From assembly GCA_018466975.1 (NCBI GenBank), contig CM031554.1, forward strand, positions 1,054,001-1,118,000: a stretch of DNA of 64,000 nucleotides. The letters are read 5' to 3'. Position numbers and translations under genes: made by a program. Under the pieces are notes generated by a model. That model saw nothing but the letters and a program-made list of their open reading frames with translations. It made no database searches and had not been told where the DNA came from. Source of the DNA: Sparassis latifolia. Its lineage: Eukaryota; Basidiomycota; Agaricomycetes; Polyporales; Sparassidaceae. This document shows positions 45,191 to 62,013 of this stretch, piece by piece; positions within the stretch are counted from its first letter, which is position 1; every line of letters begins with the position of its first letter.

Positions 45191-46759
45191 TCACAATAGT
45201 ATAGCAGCCGATACGCTCCTCCGAGCCTCCGACGCATCGCATTCGAATACCTCGACCTTCCTCTTGATCATCTCTATCGTCTCCATCTTCAGCCTGAAAC
45301 GCTGGCGGGACCCATTTAGTATCCTCCATGAGAACGTGCCCAGCCTGCAACCGCGCGCCGCACGTCTGTCCAGACACACGACAACGGCCGCAAGGAGCTG
45401 CGGGTCGAGGTGGTTCGGCAAACCGAGGTGCACCAACTCGGGACACACGAGCTCTTCCTCCGCCTCCCCTGCGAGGCACCGCAGGAGGGAGACCGCTTCC
45501 TCCGCACCGATGAACTGGACGTGCAGACGCTGCAAAAGGGGGAAGCTCCGGAGCGTGTGGCGCCATGTGTCCACGGTCCCACCCATGCCGCTCGTGCAGA
45601 GGCTTCGCACGGGAGAAGAGCCGAAGAGCTGCGCGAAGGCGCGATAAACCGTGGATGTACACTTCGAAGGGGCCGAGCGGGAAAACTGCGTGTACGCTAG
45701 CCTCACCCTGAGCTTCTGCGCACTCGCCGCGGTCGCAGTGAGCTCTAGATCGAAGCTCAGGAGTGTGGATAAGGATATCGCGACATCAGTCACGTCTGTG
45801 AGGTTCGGCAGCCGCGTCCTCCCAGAAAAGAGGAAGGGTGCGCACGCTTCCTCGTCACTCATCGCGAGGGTAGACTGCCCGCGGATGTCCACGCATGTTT
45901 GAGCAGATATCCTGAGGTAGTCGAGAAGATGCGGCATATCCGGCGACATGTTCAGGATCCCTAGCTGAGAAAGCCTGGGAAGTGAGACGATGCTGTTTGA
46001 GTGCCAATTCTGAGCCGATTTCCGCGGCGGATGCGTGATCGAGAGGACATGCAGATCCGGGCAGGCCTCCAAAACGTCGAGCAGCATATCCATGGATGGA
46101 GTGTGACTTGAGTTCAAGTGGCCCAACTGCAGACTCACGAGACCGCGAAACATGGACAGGGATAACGGGATGAATATTCCTGAGAGGGAGATGGAACGAA
46201 TGCGGGGAAATTGGTTCTCAGCGGGAGCAAACAATAGATCATCTCTCTTGCCGTGGTGGGAGCAGCTAAGCTCCAGGGTCTCAAGAGAGGGAGCCGCGAA
46301 TATCAAGTTCGACAACAGGATCTGCATCTCAGAGCGAGATAGCCCAAGCCAACGTAAGCTTCGAATGCGATGGGCATGGGGCAGGATGTAAAGAATCACT
46401 GGTGGAACAGTAGGAACAGTACCCCAAAGTAGGTTGGGCATCGAACCAGATGAATAGACATCCAAAACCGCATCCTGGGAATATTGTAAAAAATGTCGCA
46501 AAACCCGTGGATCCTTCGAGAGGTCAATGTCGGTCCACAGTATCGGCGTACCCAGGGCAACCGTACGCCAGTAACTACAGATATGAGTGAGGCGTATCCA
46601 GTTCGCATAGGTCCTTGGGACTGAATGAGCTTTGACGTTGTGAAATATCTCAGCCAAGAGCTCCGGAGGAAGGCGATTGACAGGGAGTGATGTGTTCCAA
46701 GATGAGATTGAATTGCATCTTGTCCCCAGAGATTTGGCAACCATGTAGAAGCCTGGCAA
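45191..46759 (-). CDS. F-box protein with LRR-like C-terminal part (second)
   Basis: Single-exon gene, 522 codons. The F-box is at residues about 27-75 (VNRLPPELLAEIFHNV, then YWRTVALGTPILWTDIDL). Downstream are leucine-rich repeats such as APSLETLELS, FPRIRSISLSGIFI, LVSLQLGHLN and FPLLQRLHVQF. Same architecture as the gene at 31942 but clearly a different paralogue. An ATG at 46744 is an alternative start. It is opposite in direction to the first F-box gene and follows the deaminase-like gene on the same strand. Presumed SCF adaptor. Confidence 0.88.
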   Translation of the reverse strand: MPGFYMVAKSLGTRCNSISSWNTSLPVNRLPPELLAEIFHNVKAHSVPRTYANWIRLTHICSYWRTVALGTPILWTDIDLSKDPRVLRHFLQYSQDAVLDVYSSGSMPNLLWGTVPTVPPVILYILPHAHRIRSLRWLGLSRSEMQILLSNLIFAAPSLETLELSCSHHGKRDDLLFAPAENQFPRIRSISLSGIFIPLSLSMFRGLVSLQLGHLNSSHTPSMDMLLDVLEACPDLHVLSITHPPRKSAQNWHSNSIVSLPRLSQLGILNMSPDMPHLLDYLRISAQTCVDIRGQSTLAMSDEEACAPFLFSGRTRLPNLTDVTDVAISLSTLLSFDLELTATAASAQKLRVRLAYTQFSRSAPSKCTSTVYRAFAQLFGSSPVRSLCTSGMGGTVDTWRHTLRSFPLLQRLHVQFIGAEEAVSLLRCLAGEAEEELVCPELVHLGLPNHLDPQLLAAVVVCLDRRAARGCRLGTFSWRILNGSRQRFRLKMETIEMIKRKVEVFECDASEARRSVSAAILL

Positions 46760-49190
46760 ACCAGATGAGCAATGTGGTGTTTCGGGGGGGATTTATAAGT
46801 CATCGATACGGTATTAATGATTGTACTAGTAGTTTGAAATTGGTCTGAAATTGGGCCCATCGACCACAACTGAAACAACGTTGGCTCAAAGAGGCAACGT
46901 TGTTTCGGATAGAAAAAATGTTGATACTCACGTTCGCTATCTACGTAGGACTTCAGATATGTCGATCACAGAGTTGAGACGGGGGTCTACTGAAGCTTCC
47001 TAAAGAACAAAATTACATTGTAGAAACATCATTTCATAAAAACCATCGCAAGATTTGAGGGCTGAAAGAAAAAAATTGAGCTTACCTTGAAGAGCAGCTA
47101 GTCGCAATACACCAGGAGCCCAGCCACCTCCTCCTTGCTATCTAAATTCACCGGTCGTAACACAGAAAATCACCGCGACCTCGAATGCGATCAGGAGAGG
47201 TTGGCCATTCAGGAAGATAGGAGTCCTCGAGGAGTTTATTAGGCCGAGTTGCGTGCGCCGCTGCAGTCGGCATCTGAAATCCTACATTAATGGACGCCTT
47301 GCGTCACGCAGTCCCGCGGTTGCGCCACCGATAGTACTAGTGGTGCAGCTCGGTGAAAGATGATTCCCGACTTGTCCAGGATCAGTTCCATGTCTGGAAA
47401 CCGGTGAAGTTGTATCCAACCTCGCGTGGAAAGTTGACCTCCAACAAGTGCTACATCGTAGTCAATACTCACTGTTGCCTGAGTGCCTGGGCCCTACTGT
47501 GATTGACATGGGCGGCTACCGTGCACACGTCTACACAGGTCTACACGCGCCGGGCAATTGCCGACTTAATATTACCGCGATGCACCCGCGGCGTTTGCTT
47601 ATGAGACATTTCGCAGCAGTCACAGGAATTAGATCTATGTGATTGCTAACAAGCTCTTTCGAATAAGACAAGTGGACGAGGACTCCGCACACAAGATTAA
47701 CGCTCTATCCAATATGCCAGTGCCAGTGAAGACTGCGGCAGTGATGGTACAGCTTCAGGGCCCTGATCACGCCGTGGATGACGTGGAAGTATCAACTGTG
47801 GATGGCAGCAGTGACTGTCGTCTCCTTGCGCTAAAGCGTCATGACTAGAGTTAAGAAAGGAATAAGCCTTAGCAAAACTACAGCGTTGGTCCACGAGTGT
47901 CAGGCCGCGGTTCGCACAAGGCCCCAAATAATCATAATCACGAAACCTGGTCCACATAGGAGTCAAACATCCTAAGTTAGAAGGGGATATACACAAAACA
48001 TGGCGAGAACACGTACAATCAACGGCAACTCTGGAGCGCAGCTGCCCTTCGAGCATCGTTTGCCACAGACTACCAAGACACTATTACGGGCATAGGGGTT
48101 TTCAGCAGAAAGCAGAAAAGTCTCGAGAGGTCTCGGTTCGAGAGGAGCAACATGAGCCACAACAGTAGTAGCATCAGAGTTTTGAAGATTGAGTGCCGGG
48201 ATTGTTCTGAAAAACCTGCAATCAGGAACAGATTGAGCAATCCAGGTGCCTTTGTGGGAATTGTACGAGGTTGAAGACGTTACCTGGCGTCATCGACCGC
48301 CACAGATAAATTGCAGAAACACCTTTACGCTGATGTTCAATTATGCCAGTGTAGTTGCCGTCACAGTGACAGCAAGTTGCAGATATAGACGGTGCGCTGA
48401 CAGCACTAGCGGGTGAAACATTCTCGGTATGTTACGACAATGCACTGAATTGCCACACACCACGAGGGTCGACCCAGGCTTATAATGTTTGACATGAGAT
48501 TGAAAGAGGAACACCCGGGCCCGACCGCAGATATCAAGATGTACGTGTCTCGTACTAGATAGTGAACAAGGGTAAAGTCGGACTGGGGTAAAGCACACGC
48601 AGGTTGCACTGCACAGTAGCTCAACTCACTGCCTACTTCACCATTATTTATCTGCACCACCGGAGATGGATTAGTCTCGAATCCAGACGGCAGGTAGTAT
48701 GTACACAATACTATACCAAGCCACGGTACCGTATCGTTCTCCGCCGCTGTTCCTCTCCTCAAAATTTGCCTTGTATCATCCTCTAGGATATAGCATTGCA
48801 TGCACACGGTACATCGTGGCAACTGGAAACGAGTCTAGAGATGGATCGTTGATCTGGGCAAGTTGTGCAAGCGTCAAAACACGAAGGTGACGGCAGCACC
48901 CGGCGCGATTCGGGGTTTGCCGTCTTCAAGTTTGACGAAGGGGCTCAACAGCGCCTACAGATCAACGTTCAACCAAACAGCTTGCACTGAGGCCAGCCGT
49001 TCTACATTGCCCCCTACTCGTAAGACTCAATATATACTATCGTCGTCCCTCTTACTCTCTGGTGATGGGGATTCGGTAGTACATACAGGGCTCGAGGCAT
49101 GCTTTTCCGCAGGGAGTCCCTGCCACTCTGAAGAGATCGCCGCCTCCGATCGTGGCTAGAACCTGATTTACTAGGGCAATTTTAGGTACA
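46760..49190. other. 2.4 kb without a recognised gene
   Basis: Frames at 47448-47848 (+), 47697-48056 (-) and 48406-48822 (-, Cys-containing) have no motif I can name. No repeats or elements were found. Confidence 0.4.
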
Positions 49191-51388
49191 CTAGCAGTGA
49201 CCCGTGCTTCGCGACGGGCAACACTATTGCAACGTCACATGGCAATCGCAAAAGATGACATTATTAAGCAGATACCAGGAGTATCATCTGAAGCCGTTGC
49301 ATGGTTTCCTCTCGCAGGTTCATGTTGCGTCGCATGCGATGATCGAGAGCATCTTGGGGATCATAAATATATAGCTTGTGCATATGAGGGTGCTTCGTCG
49401 TCGGGTGGTAGCAATGTTCCATGATGATGACACAACTCGCCGTGAATACGAACTACTGGCTGTGCTCCCCCTCCAGCGTTAATGGAGTTGTCTAACTGAA
49501 CACCGGCGGCGTAAGCGGCGCTGCATTGTACTGCCGAATATTCTCTCGGAACTCCTGTGCCTGGGGATCATCTGTACTGGTAAAGAGGTTGCTGATAAAC
49601 TCTGGAGGTGGATCCGAGGCCAAAAGTCTAACTTGTCCCTGATTGCAGCAGGTTGTGAATGCGGAGAAGTTTGCGGTCGATTTGGAAGTGACCCTTTCGG
49701 CATGCCAACGCAGTGCGTTGCAGCGGGAGCAGACGATGTCCATACGCCCAAGGTCGTGTCGGGCCTGCGGCTCCATATATGGCTGGCATGCCCAGAGAAC
49801 ATTCAATGCGCACTGGGGGAGGGTGCACCCGTCCGCGTTCACCTCTCGGCACACCTGCGAGCTGATCATCCGAAGCACCTTGATCCCCATCATTACCATG
49901 ATCTGCCGCACTCTGGGCTGATTCAGCACATCAGTTCATGTCATGACAGCTCTCGAGGCAGCAGAACGTACCTTGTGCAGTCTGACGCTCACGATCACGT
50001 CGTGCCCATTGAGCGACTTGCCGTCTAGTGAGTGCCTGTTCCGACTGCTCGTGTTCGTCATGTTGCTGCTCAGCTTCATGTGCTCGATGCTCGCCATGGA
50101 GGTGTTGACGCTCATGTTTGCTAGGTTGCTGCTCCACTTCGCGCGCTTGATACTCACCTTGGAGGTGTTGTTGGGCTTCCGAGCGTGTTGGAGTCGCGGG
50201 GGGAGAAGAATGTGTATCTCGTCCCTCCATCTGCTGATACTGAGGCCCGACCTCACGTGCATCACGTTCACGTTGGCGGCGGCGTCGCTGAGCATCTGAG
50301 CGCGCTGAGGTTGCGGGAGGTTCCACTTCTTCCTCGGTCTGCTGATGGCGAGGCTCGGCCTCATGTGTATCACGTTCATGTTGACGGCGGTGTCGCTGAG
50401 CCTTCGAGCGTGCTGAGGTCGCGGCAGGAGTAGGGAGAGTACCTTCCTCCTCAGACTGCTCGTGTTGGTTTTCCGCATGCTGACGCGCTTCACGTTCATG
50501 CTGACGGCGGCGTTACTGAGCCTCAGAGCGTGTTGTAGTCACAGCAGGGGTGAGGAGACCATGAGAAGTGCCTTCTTGTTCTCGCCATCGATGCTGGACA
50601 GCGATACGGTTGGAAGGCTCCGGGGCAGGTACTGATGGACCGGCCTCATTTTCAGCTTCATGTCGTTGACGTTGCTGACGTTCTCAGTCGCGGCGCCACC
50701 TTTGAGCTTCCGACCGCTTATTTGTAGCCTGAGGTGTGTGTGAGGGAGAAGTCGGTGGTGCAGGGTGAAAAATGTCGCCCTGAGGATGTGATACTGCTTC
50801 AGTCCGAGCTCGAGGTAGTCAATGCCTGTTACGGGTGTTGAGAGGGTCTCCAATGATGGGCTAAGTGCGACACGACATCAGCACGTCAGCTCGAGAAGAA
50901 TAACATATCAAATACCTGGGGGACGCGTCGGGCTCAGCAGCACTTGATTTTGTCGATCAGCGTGATGGCGCAGACTCTTCGGTGTCTGCGGAAAAGCCTG
51001 GAGTTGTCCCGAGCCATGGTCCGAGTCCATTTTGCGCCCCGGAAGCCATGTAATTATGAAGCTCAGTACGAAGAAAGAAAGAAAAAATATAGCATGAGTG
51101 AGACTCGAGATTAGAAAAGTTAAGCTAGAGTATGGTGAGCATGGAAAGACAGGAGAACATAATGACATAATGCGAGAGACGGCCACACCAGAAGGGCGAC
51201 ATGCTGGACGCGACGTGCAGACACGTCAGAAGCGCCTGGTGCTAGATGCGGTGTCAGGTGCTAAAGATATCAGCTGGCCAATCAAGTTCGAGTGTTGTCT
51301 CTAAGCGGTTTGTCTCAAGCGGTTGTCTCAAGCGGTTGTCTCAAGCGTTTGTCTCATGGGAAAGATGTCTTGTCTCTTGTAGTATAGA
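49191..51388 (-). mobile_element. Helitron, truncated, both termini visible
   Basis: Read on the minus strand, the element starts TCTATACTACAAGAG (TC at 51388-51387, preceded by A) and ends ...TCACTGCTAG (at 49191, followed by T). A GC-rich hairpin CCCGTCGCGAAGCACGGG lies 10 nt before the CTAG end (49218-49201). These are the hallmarks of Helitrons: 5' TC, 3' hairpin plus CTRR, insertion between A and T. Four short direct repeats with core CGCTTGAGACAA lie near the 5' end (51305-51350). Only the N-terminal part of the transposase reading frame remains. Confidence 0.8.
49492..50499 (-). pseudogene. N-terminal fragment of Helitron Rep/helicase protein
   Basis: The frame 49492-49929 contains CSRCNALRWHAERVTS, FSAFTTCCNQGQVRLL, DPPPEFISNLF and FRENIRQYNAAPLTP, the conserved region just upstream of the Rep domain in fungal and plant Helitrons. 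Upstream, 49931-50499 encodes an Arg/Glu/Gln-rich, internally repeated segment (units of about 110-120 bp with ERDAREV- and DAQRRRRQRER-like text), also typical of Helitron N-termini. The Rep catalytic and helicase domains are missing, so it is non-autonomous. Exon joining between the two frames is unresolved. Confidence 0.72.
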
Positions 51389-53246
51389 TATAGGTTTCTG
51401 GCTGCTTTCATGTGTAACATCGCACCAGACAACCTAGGGAACTCCGGAAGACTGCACAATGCGGATGCGGGATCCCTCGTGTCTGGCTGCGTTGATAGCT
51501 ACCATGGAAGGCGCAATTGACTTCGAGGACGTGTCGTTTCGTATCAGTAGCCCCAACGAGAAAGCTATTGCTTTAGTTGTAGAAGTAGCTTCTGATATAC
51601 ATCTTTATTCTCATGGTCATGTTCTTATCTCATCTGACAGGTATCCAGCTGTTCGAGCCCTCCGATGATGTTGCATACTCTCTGATACCGGCACGCAGGT
51701 TTGTTTCATATGCGCCGTGCATACCGGTCGGTCTCATGTAGCATGCATCGCAGGGTCATCGGGTTGCCGTGCACACCAGCACTCACTATTCTCCCCTTCC
51801 TCAGGCATAGCGGATCTGCTCAACACAGTCGCACTGTAGCAGAATCATTCTGGTCAACTTCGGCGAGAATGTTCAACACTATCGCTCTCTTTGATCGGTT
51901 CTGAGACACCGGGAACAGGACCGAATGGGCCTCTGCGCTCTCACCTGGCTATTCCTATATGCTAACGGACTGTTGAGTTCGCAGGTACACGATTTTGTCC
52001 CAGTTGCCTCAATATGGCCATCGGGCTTTCGTTGCCAACATGAATCGCCAAAACTGATGTGTGGGCGAATTTAGTTTGGATCAGCTCGGTGTACTGCAGG
52101 ATAGTGTCAACGTCACCGTACCTTTGCTGACAGCACAGAATAATTGCATTCCTCTACCCTTGTGGAATTACAACTGCCCAATTAGATACCTTTACGACAT
52201 CACTGAATGCGACCAGAAGCCAGGACTCATCGTTCAATTACCTGCATCGCTGGATCTCGTTCATTGTTCAGAAGCAAATGACAGGGCATGTCTTCCTGGC
52301 CAGACTCCCTTTATAGCTTATGCTCGACCTCCCTCACCGAGATACTTCGGTGAGGCCAATGTGCTCTACAACAGGTGCATCTGATACTATAGGAAGACGG
52401 CCGGCAATAGTGCCACTCAGACGGCTGACGTATTCATTGTGCAGTATTTCATTAGTATTGACCTGTAAGTCCAACATCTTACACTACCCTGACGACGTGT
52501 ATACTCATTATCGCCGGGCTGTAGGTCCACAAAGCAGGTCACAATAAGCAATTAGTGCTCGAGCGACTCGCTACTCGCTACTACTGACCATCCGCCAGTT
52601 GTCTGTGCAAGATCTCCATGTGTTCACCTTGCAAAACTCACCATTGTCGCAACGCCTATGTAGATCCTGCACAAAACAAACCCGCAACACAAAAGTTATA
52701 CTCCGCGTACTGAGCATTTTACACGTCTGTCTGCCCGTGAACTGCTCAGATCCAGGTCATCCGGGACAGCCTCTGCAAGGCGCCCGCGCAACAACAGGGC
52801 AGCGTTCCTGAATTTGGTGCCACGTTGGTCTTTGGGTTCGCTGCTGCAGCGCTCACGAGGAGCGCGGCAGCGGTTTACCGTTCTCATCGTATTAAGTTGG
52901 TGCACAGATGATTGTCTGACGCAAATTCGCAGAGCTGAGGTGCTCGACGAAGATGTGGACGACACGGTTTGGTGTTGATATCGACCTTCTGGCTCTCTAA
53001 GTGGAAGGCTAGTATTACATTGTGAGGAAACATCACGATTCACGAGGATTGCCGGTATTCATTCACAATGTCCAAGTAATGGGCCTCAGTAGGATAGCCT
53101 ACGGCATACTAACCCGGCCTGAGAATCTGGGTTATGTTATCTCTGGTTGCGCAATCTTCTCACCTAAGGCGCATCTTTGATGAGAAGAGCACATCCTCTG
53201 ACCATGGATGGAATTGGAGACCGCACATTATTTGTAGGGAGACGCC
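51389..53246. other. intergenic, one unknown reading frame
   Basis: A plus-strand frame at 52061-52384 with four Cys residues has no recognised motif. The remaining sequence shows nothing supportable. Confidence 0.35.
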
Positions 53247-54005
53247 ATGTTCTTCACTCTGTCGTTGGTACTGACCTCATTCGTTGCCGCTCCGTGTCTG
53301 GCTTCAAGCCAAGTGACCTTCAGTATTCCCAGAGTGGACGATTCGGAATTCTATGAATTGAAGTGGCCCGTGCAAAATGTGGCTATTATCGGTGCTGGCG
53401 TCAGGTTGTGTGTTTTTATGTCTGTGGATGAAATGGTCGTCTGACTAAGGATGAACACTCTGTATGACCGCAGTGGGTTGATGGCATACCGGGAACTCAC
53501 TCGGGCAGGGTTGCAAGCACACATATTCGAGCGCGACAGAGTGCCTGGCGGAAATTGGTATTATAGCGAAGAGACTCCCCTCGACGCACCCATTCCGAAC
53601 GCCGACATAGAAGTTGGAGACTTTGTTCCATCACTGCCGCCCGCTGAGGTGGAACTGCCTTACACGGAGGGAACTGCCTTACATGGAGGAGTACAAAGAC
53701 AATTATGCCGACATCAAATGGGGTCATAGAGGTCCGAAGCCGCTCTGGGAGAGTCTGCACTCAAACGTGCCAGCAGTAAGTTGATTTGAATCCGGCATCC
53801 ACGATATGGAGTAATTCACTATAAGTGCGTATACAAAGCCGTTACAGCAGGCATGTACCATCACCCGTCCGATTAAGCCTGGTGTCTGAATGGTTGATGT
53901 GCAGATCACTGACCTTCCATGGCCGGTTGACATAAATTGGGGTACGTCGCGCCGGGAATCCTTTACGCCTTCTTCATCTGATTGTCGACAGAGCTATCGC
54001 ACTAC
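53247..54005 (+). pseudogene. flavin-containing monooxygenase, 5' part (gene split by retrotransposon)
   Basis: N-terminal portion of a flavin-dependent monooxygenase: a signal-peptide-like start (MFFTLSLVLTSFVAAPCLA), then NVAIIGAGVSGLMAYRELTR, the FAD-binding GxGxxG, followed by HIFERDRVPGGNWYY. Exons 53247-53404, 53474-53775, 53905-53941 and 53992-54005, with DLPWPVDINWE in exon 3. A 19-bp tandem duplication (53651-53669 and 53670-53688) shifts the frame inside exon 2; the remaining copy would read on into MEEYKDNYADIKWG. The coding sequence is then cut at 54005 after codons for ELSHY by the LTR element, and resumes at 62019. Two independent lesions make the gene non-functional. Substrate unknown. 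Confidence 0.85.
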
Positions 54006-54646
54006 TGTTATAATGCTCCTCAGTTATGGCGCATCTTTTCTTTTTCCTTTCTTCGTTCCCCTTACTTTACCAGACCACGTGATCCAACACGTGACTCATC
54101 GGAGCGCAACCTCCAATTCTCTACCCAGACGTCCAAAACCCCTAGTCTAGGGTTACACTGGATCCAACTCCGGACCTTCTTCTTATCACACATGCAAGAC
54201 GTGCATGTATGCCTCATCTTTACCTTGTTCTGATACACGACTTGTCATCCCCATTAGTACTGATTATCTCTCACGATCTTACTCAGCTTTCTCACACATA
54301 TTACTTCCTCGCTGTTACCTTGCCCAGACATCGTTTCACCTTATCTAGCCAATGAACAATCCCGTATTACTGCGTAGTACTGCGGATACCTTTTGTATAA
54401 GTAGACGACCTCGTCGAGCTGGATCCCCATCTCGACCTGGTTACCATTAAACCAGCTTTTCACTTGCCTTTGACTGATATCGACCGTTAGTAGCAGACAG
54501 CTACTGCGAGTCATAAGAACGAACTCTAATCAACCTTCAGTGCGAAGACATCGCCAGAAGTGTTTCTTGAACGGACTTGTGTCTTAGACTAAGACCTTGT
54601 CTCAAGACGACTTGACTTAATGCTCGTGTTTCGCTGCTGCGTAACA
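54006..54646 (+). repeat. 5' LTR
   Basis: 641 bp, TG...CA ends, TATAAG at about 54396-54401 as candidate core promoter. Differs from the 3' LTR at about 17 positions by eye. The sequence just after it (TTAGGTCGAGATC) does not look like a usual tRNA primer-binding site. Confidence 0.92.
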
Positions 54647-54981
54647 TTAGGTCGAGATCTTATTACTCTCTGTGACTTCCTAAAGTCTAACAATGAACTA
54701 CCGACCGGACCGAACCTTGAAGACTAAACGATACACCCGATTTGATTGCTAAAGCACCGTTTGAGATTACTCTGTAATTGAGGTAGCTGAAGGGATAGAC
54801 TGATCACTCATCTTCGGGGAGGGGTCTGTCCGAGAGACCAATAGGCTGAGGAGGCTGAGGTAATCACTCAAGCAATCAGCAAATAGGTGTACCAGTTTGA
54901 AGACAGAAGACACTCTACGGGCTTGTTAGCCGATGACGAACGAACCCACTTAGTTAAGGACGGTGTGCAGTCTACGTGTAG

Positions 54982-60245
<5,264 letters not shown>

Positions 60246-60404
60246 AGGATGAGGAAACTGGAATGACTACCACGACGGCCTTCCTAGTTATCTTCCTAAT
60301 CGTCCTCCACTGCACAACCCTCGCTTTCCTTTGGATCATCCACTGAATCCTTATCAGACAACTCATCGAACACACACTCTTCACACGAGACAACCCACAC
60401 GCTA

Positions 60405-61361
60405 ATGGCTGGGGTGATCAGAACGATGCCTGCAACTGACCAGGCAGTTCTTATCTCCGTGGGAATGCTCTTTATTGCCCAATGGATTTTCATCTATTTG
60501 ATTGTTACCCACATCCACGACATTCTACTTCACATCACAATAACCGTGATCCCCTTAGTGACTGAAAGGTATAAAAGGAGGAGAAAACGATGTATCATCA
60601 ATGCCCACTTTGGCTATAGATGACCTTGTTCACAACATACTCACTGAAGTCGTTTCTACGATTATGAGTACCCCCGCATCACCTACGCTGAACACAGACA
60701 CCCTTCATCCATGCTTTATCGCCTTCACCTTCGATCGAACTCAGTCACACATCAGACGAACAAGAATTTGCTACATGTCTGATCTCTGCTATCCGCATCC
60801 CTGTTGACTTCACAAATATCCTTGTCGCCCTACGAAATCGCCCGCAAGATCGACAAGCGGTGGTTTCTATGCAACGAGCATTAGAAATGGTCGAGTGGAT
60901 GCAGACGGCCAGACAAGAGCTCATCGCAGCAGAGGAGAAGACGAGTAGAGCCCGAACCAGAGTCGACCAAGTTTGGTCTCTGATGCGCAGTACAGTCAGT
61001 CATACAGCACAGGAGATCTGGAGGGAGCATGGAGACGAAGACATCGGGCACATCCTCGGATACACCATTGATGGGAGACCCGCATCCACTCCTCGTTCAT
61101 CACCAGAACCAATTCCTGTTCGACCTCGCCCCCCCTTGTTCACACGTACCTACAGGTCAATCCCCATTATCGCAACCCTCCTTCTCACACGCATCAACTT
61201 CTTCGCGTCGCAGTCATCCCTATCGTGATGGACATATGCATGAACAAGGACCGCGAACTGGCCGAAGGACGTGCTACAGATGTGGAGGTGATCATTATGT
61301 TCGGGACTGTCCCGACGACGATGAAGACTACAAATATTTCTTGTGGGACAAGAAACGTTAG
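60405..61361 (+). pseudogene. extra 3' frame of the chromovirus with a CCHC zinc knuckle
   Basis: Between pol and the 3' LTR are about 1.1 kb of partly coding sequence. 60405-60623 has a hydrophobic segment (AVLISVGMLFIAQWIFIYLI). A frame through about 60800-61140 has a helical charged stretch (MQRALEMVEWMQTARQELIA) and a Pro/Ser-rich tail. After a frame change near 61150 it ends with CYRCGGDHYVRDC (61272-61310), a complete CCHC knuckle, and a stop at 61359-61361. Frame changes imply damage. Role unknown; it could be a second nucleic-acid-binding protein. Confidence 0.55.
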
Positions 61362-61372
61362 ACGGGAGCTGA

Positions 61373-62013
61373 TGTTACAACGCTCCTCAGTTATGGCGCG
61401 TCTTTTCCTTTTCCTTTCTTCGTTCCCCTTACTTTACCAGACCATGTGATCCAACACATGACTCATCGGAGCGCAACCTCCAATTCTCTACCCAGATGTC
61501 CAGAACCCCTAGTCTAGGGTTACACTGGATCCAACTCCGGACCTTCTTCTTATCACACATGCAAGACGTGCATGTATGCCTCATCTTTACCTTGTTCTGA
61601 TACACGACTTGTCATCCCCATTAGTACTGATTATCTCTCACGATCTTACTCAGCTTTCTCACACATATTACTTCCTCGCTGTTACCTTGCCCAGACATCG
61701 TTTCACCTTATCTAGCCAATGAACAATCCCGTATTACTGCGTAGTACTGCGGATACCTTTTGTATAAGTAGATGACCTCGTCGAGCTGGATCCCCATCTC
61801 GACCTGGTTACCATTAAACCAGCTTTTCACTTGCCTTTGACTGATATCGACCGTTAGTAGCAGACAGCTACTGCGAGTCATAAGAATGAACTCTAATCAA
61901 CCTTCAGTGCGAAGACATCGCCAGAAGTGTCTCTTGAACGGACTTGTGTCTTAGACTAAGACCTTGTCTCGTGATGACTTGACTTGACGCTTGTGTTTCG
62001 CTGCTGCGTAACA
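61373..62013 (+). repeat. 3' LTR
   Basis: 641 bp, same ends as the 5' LTR, preceded by a short purine-rich stretch (AGACGGGAGCTGA) that may be the polypurine tract. Confidence 0.92.

Noticed and set aside
50040..50520. Periodic sequence considered as a CRISPR-like array
   Set aside because: Units of about 110-120 bp are diverged coding repeats in a Helitron protein; no short identical repeats with unique spacers, and the genome is eukaryotic.
54647..54670. Possible tRNA primer-binding site after the 5' LTR
   Set aside because: Sequence does not begin with TGG and I cannot match it to a tRNA 3' end; self-priming cannot be judged from sequence alone.
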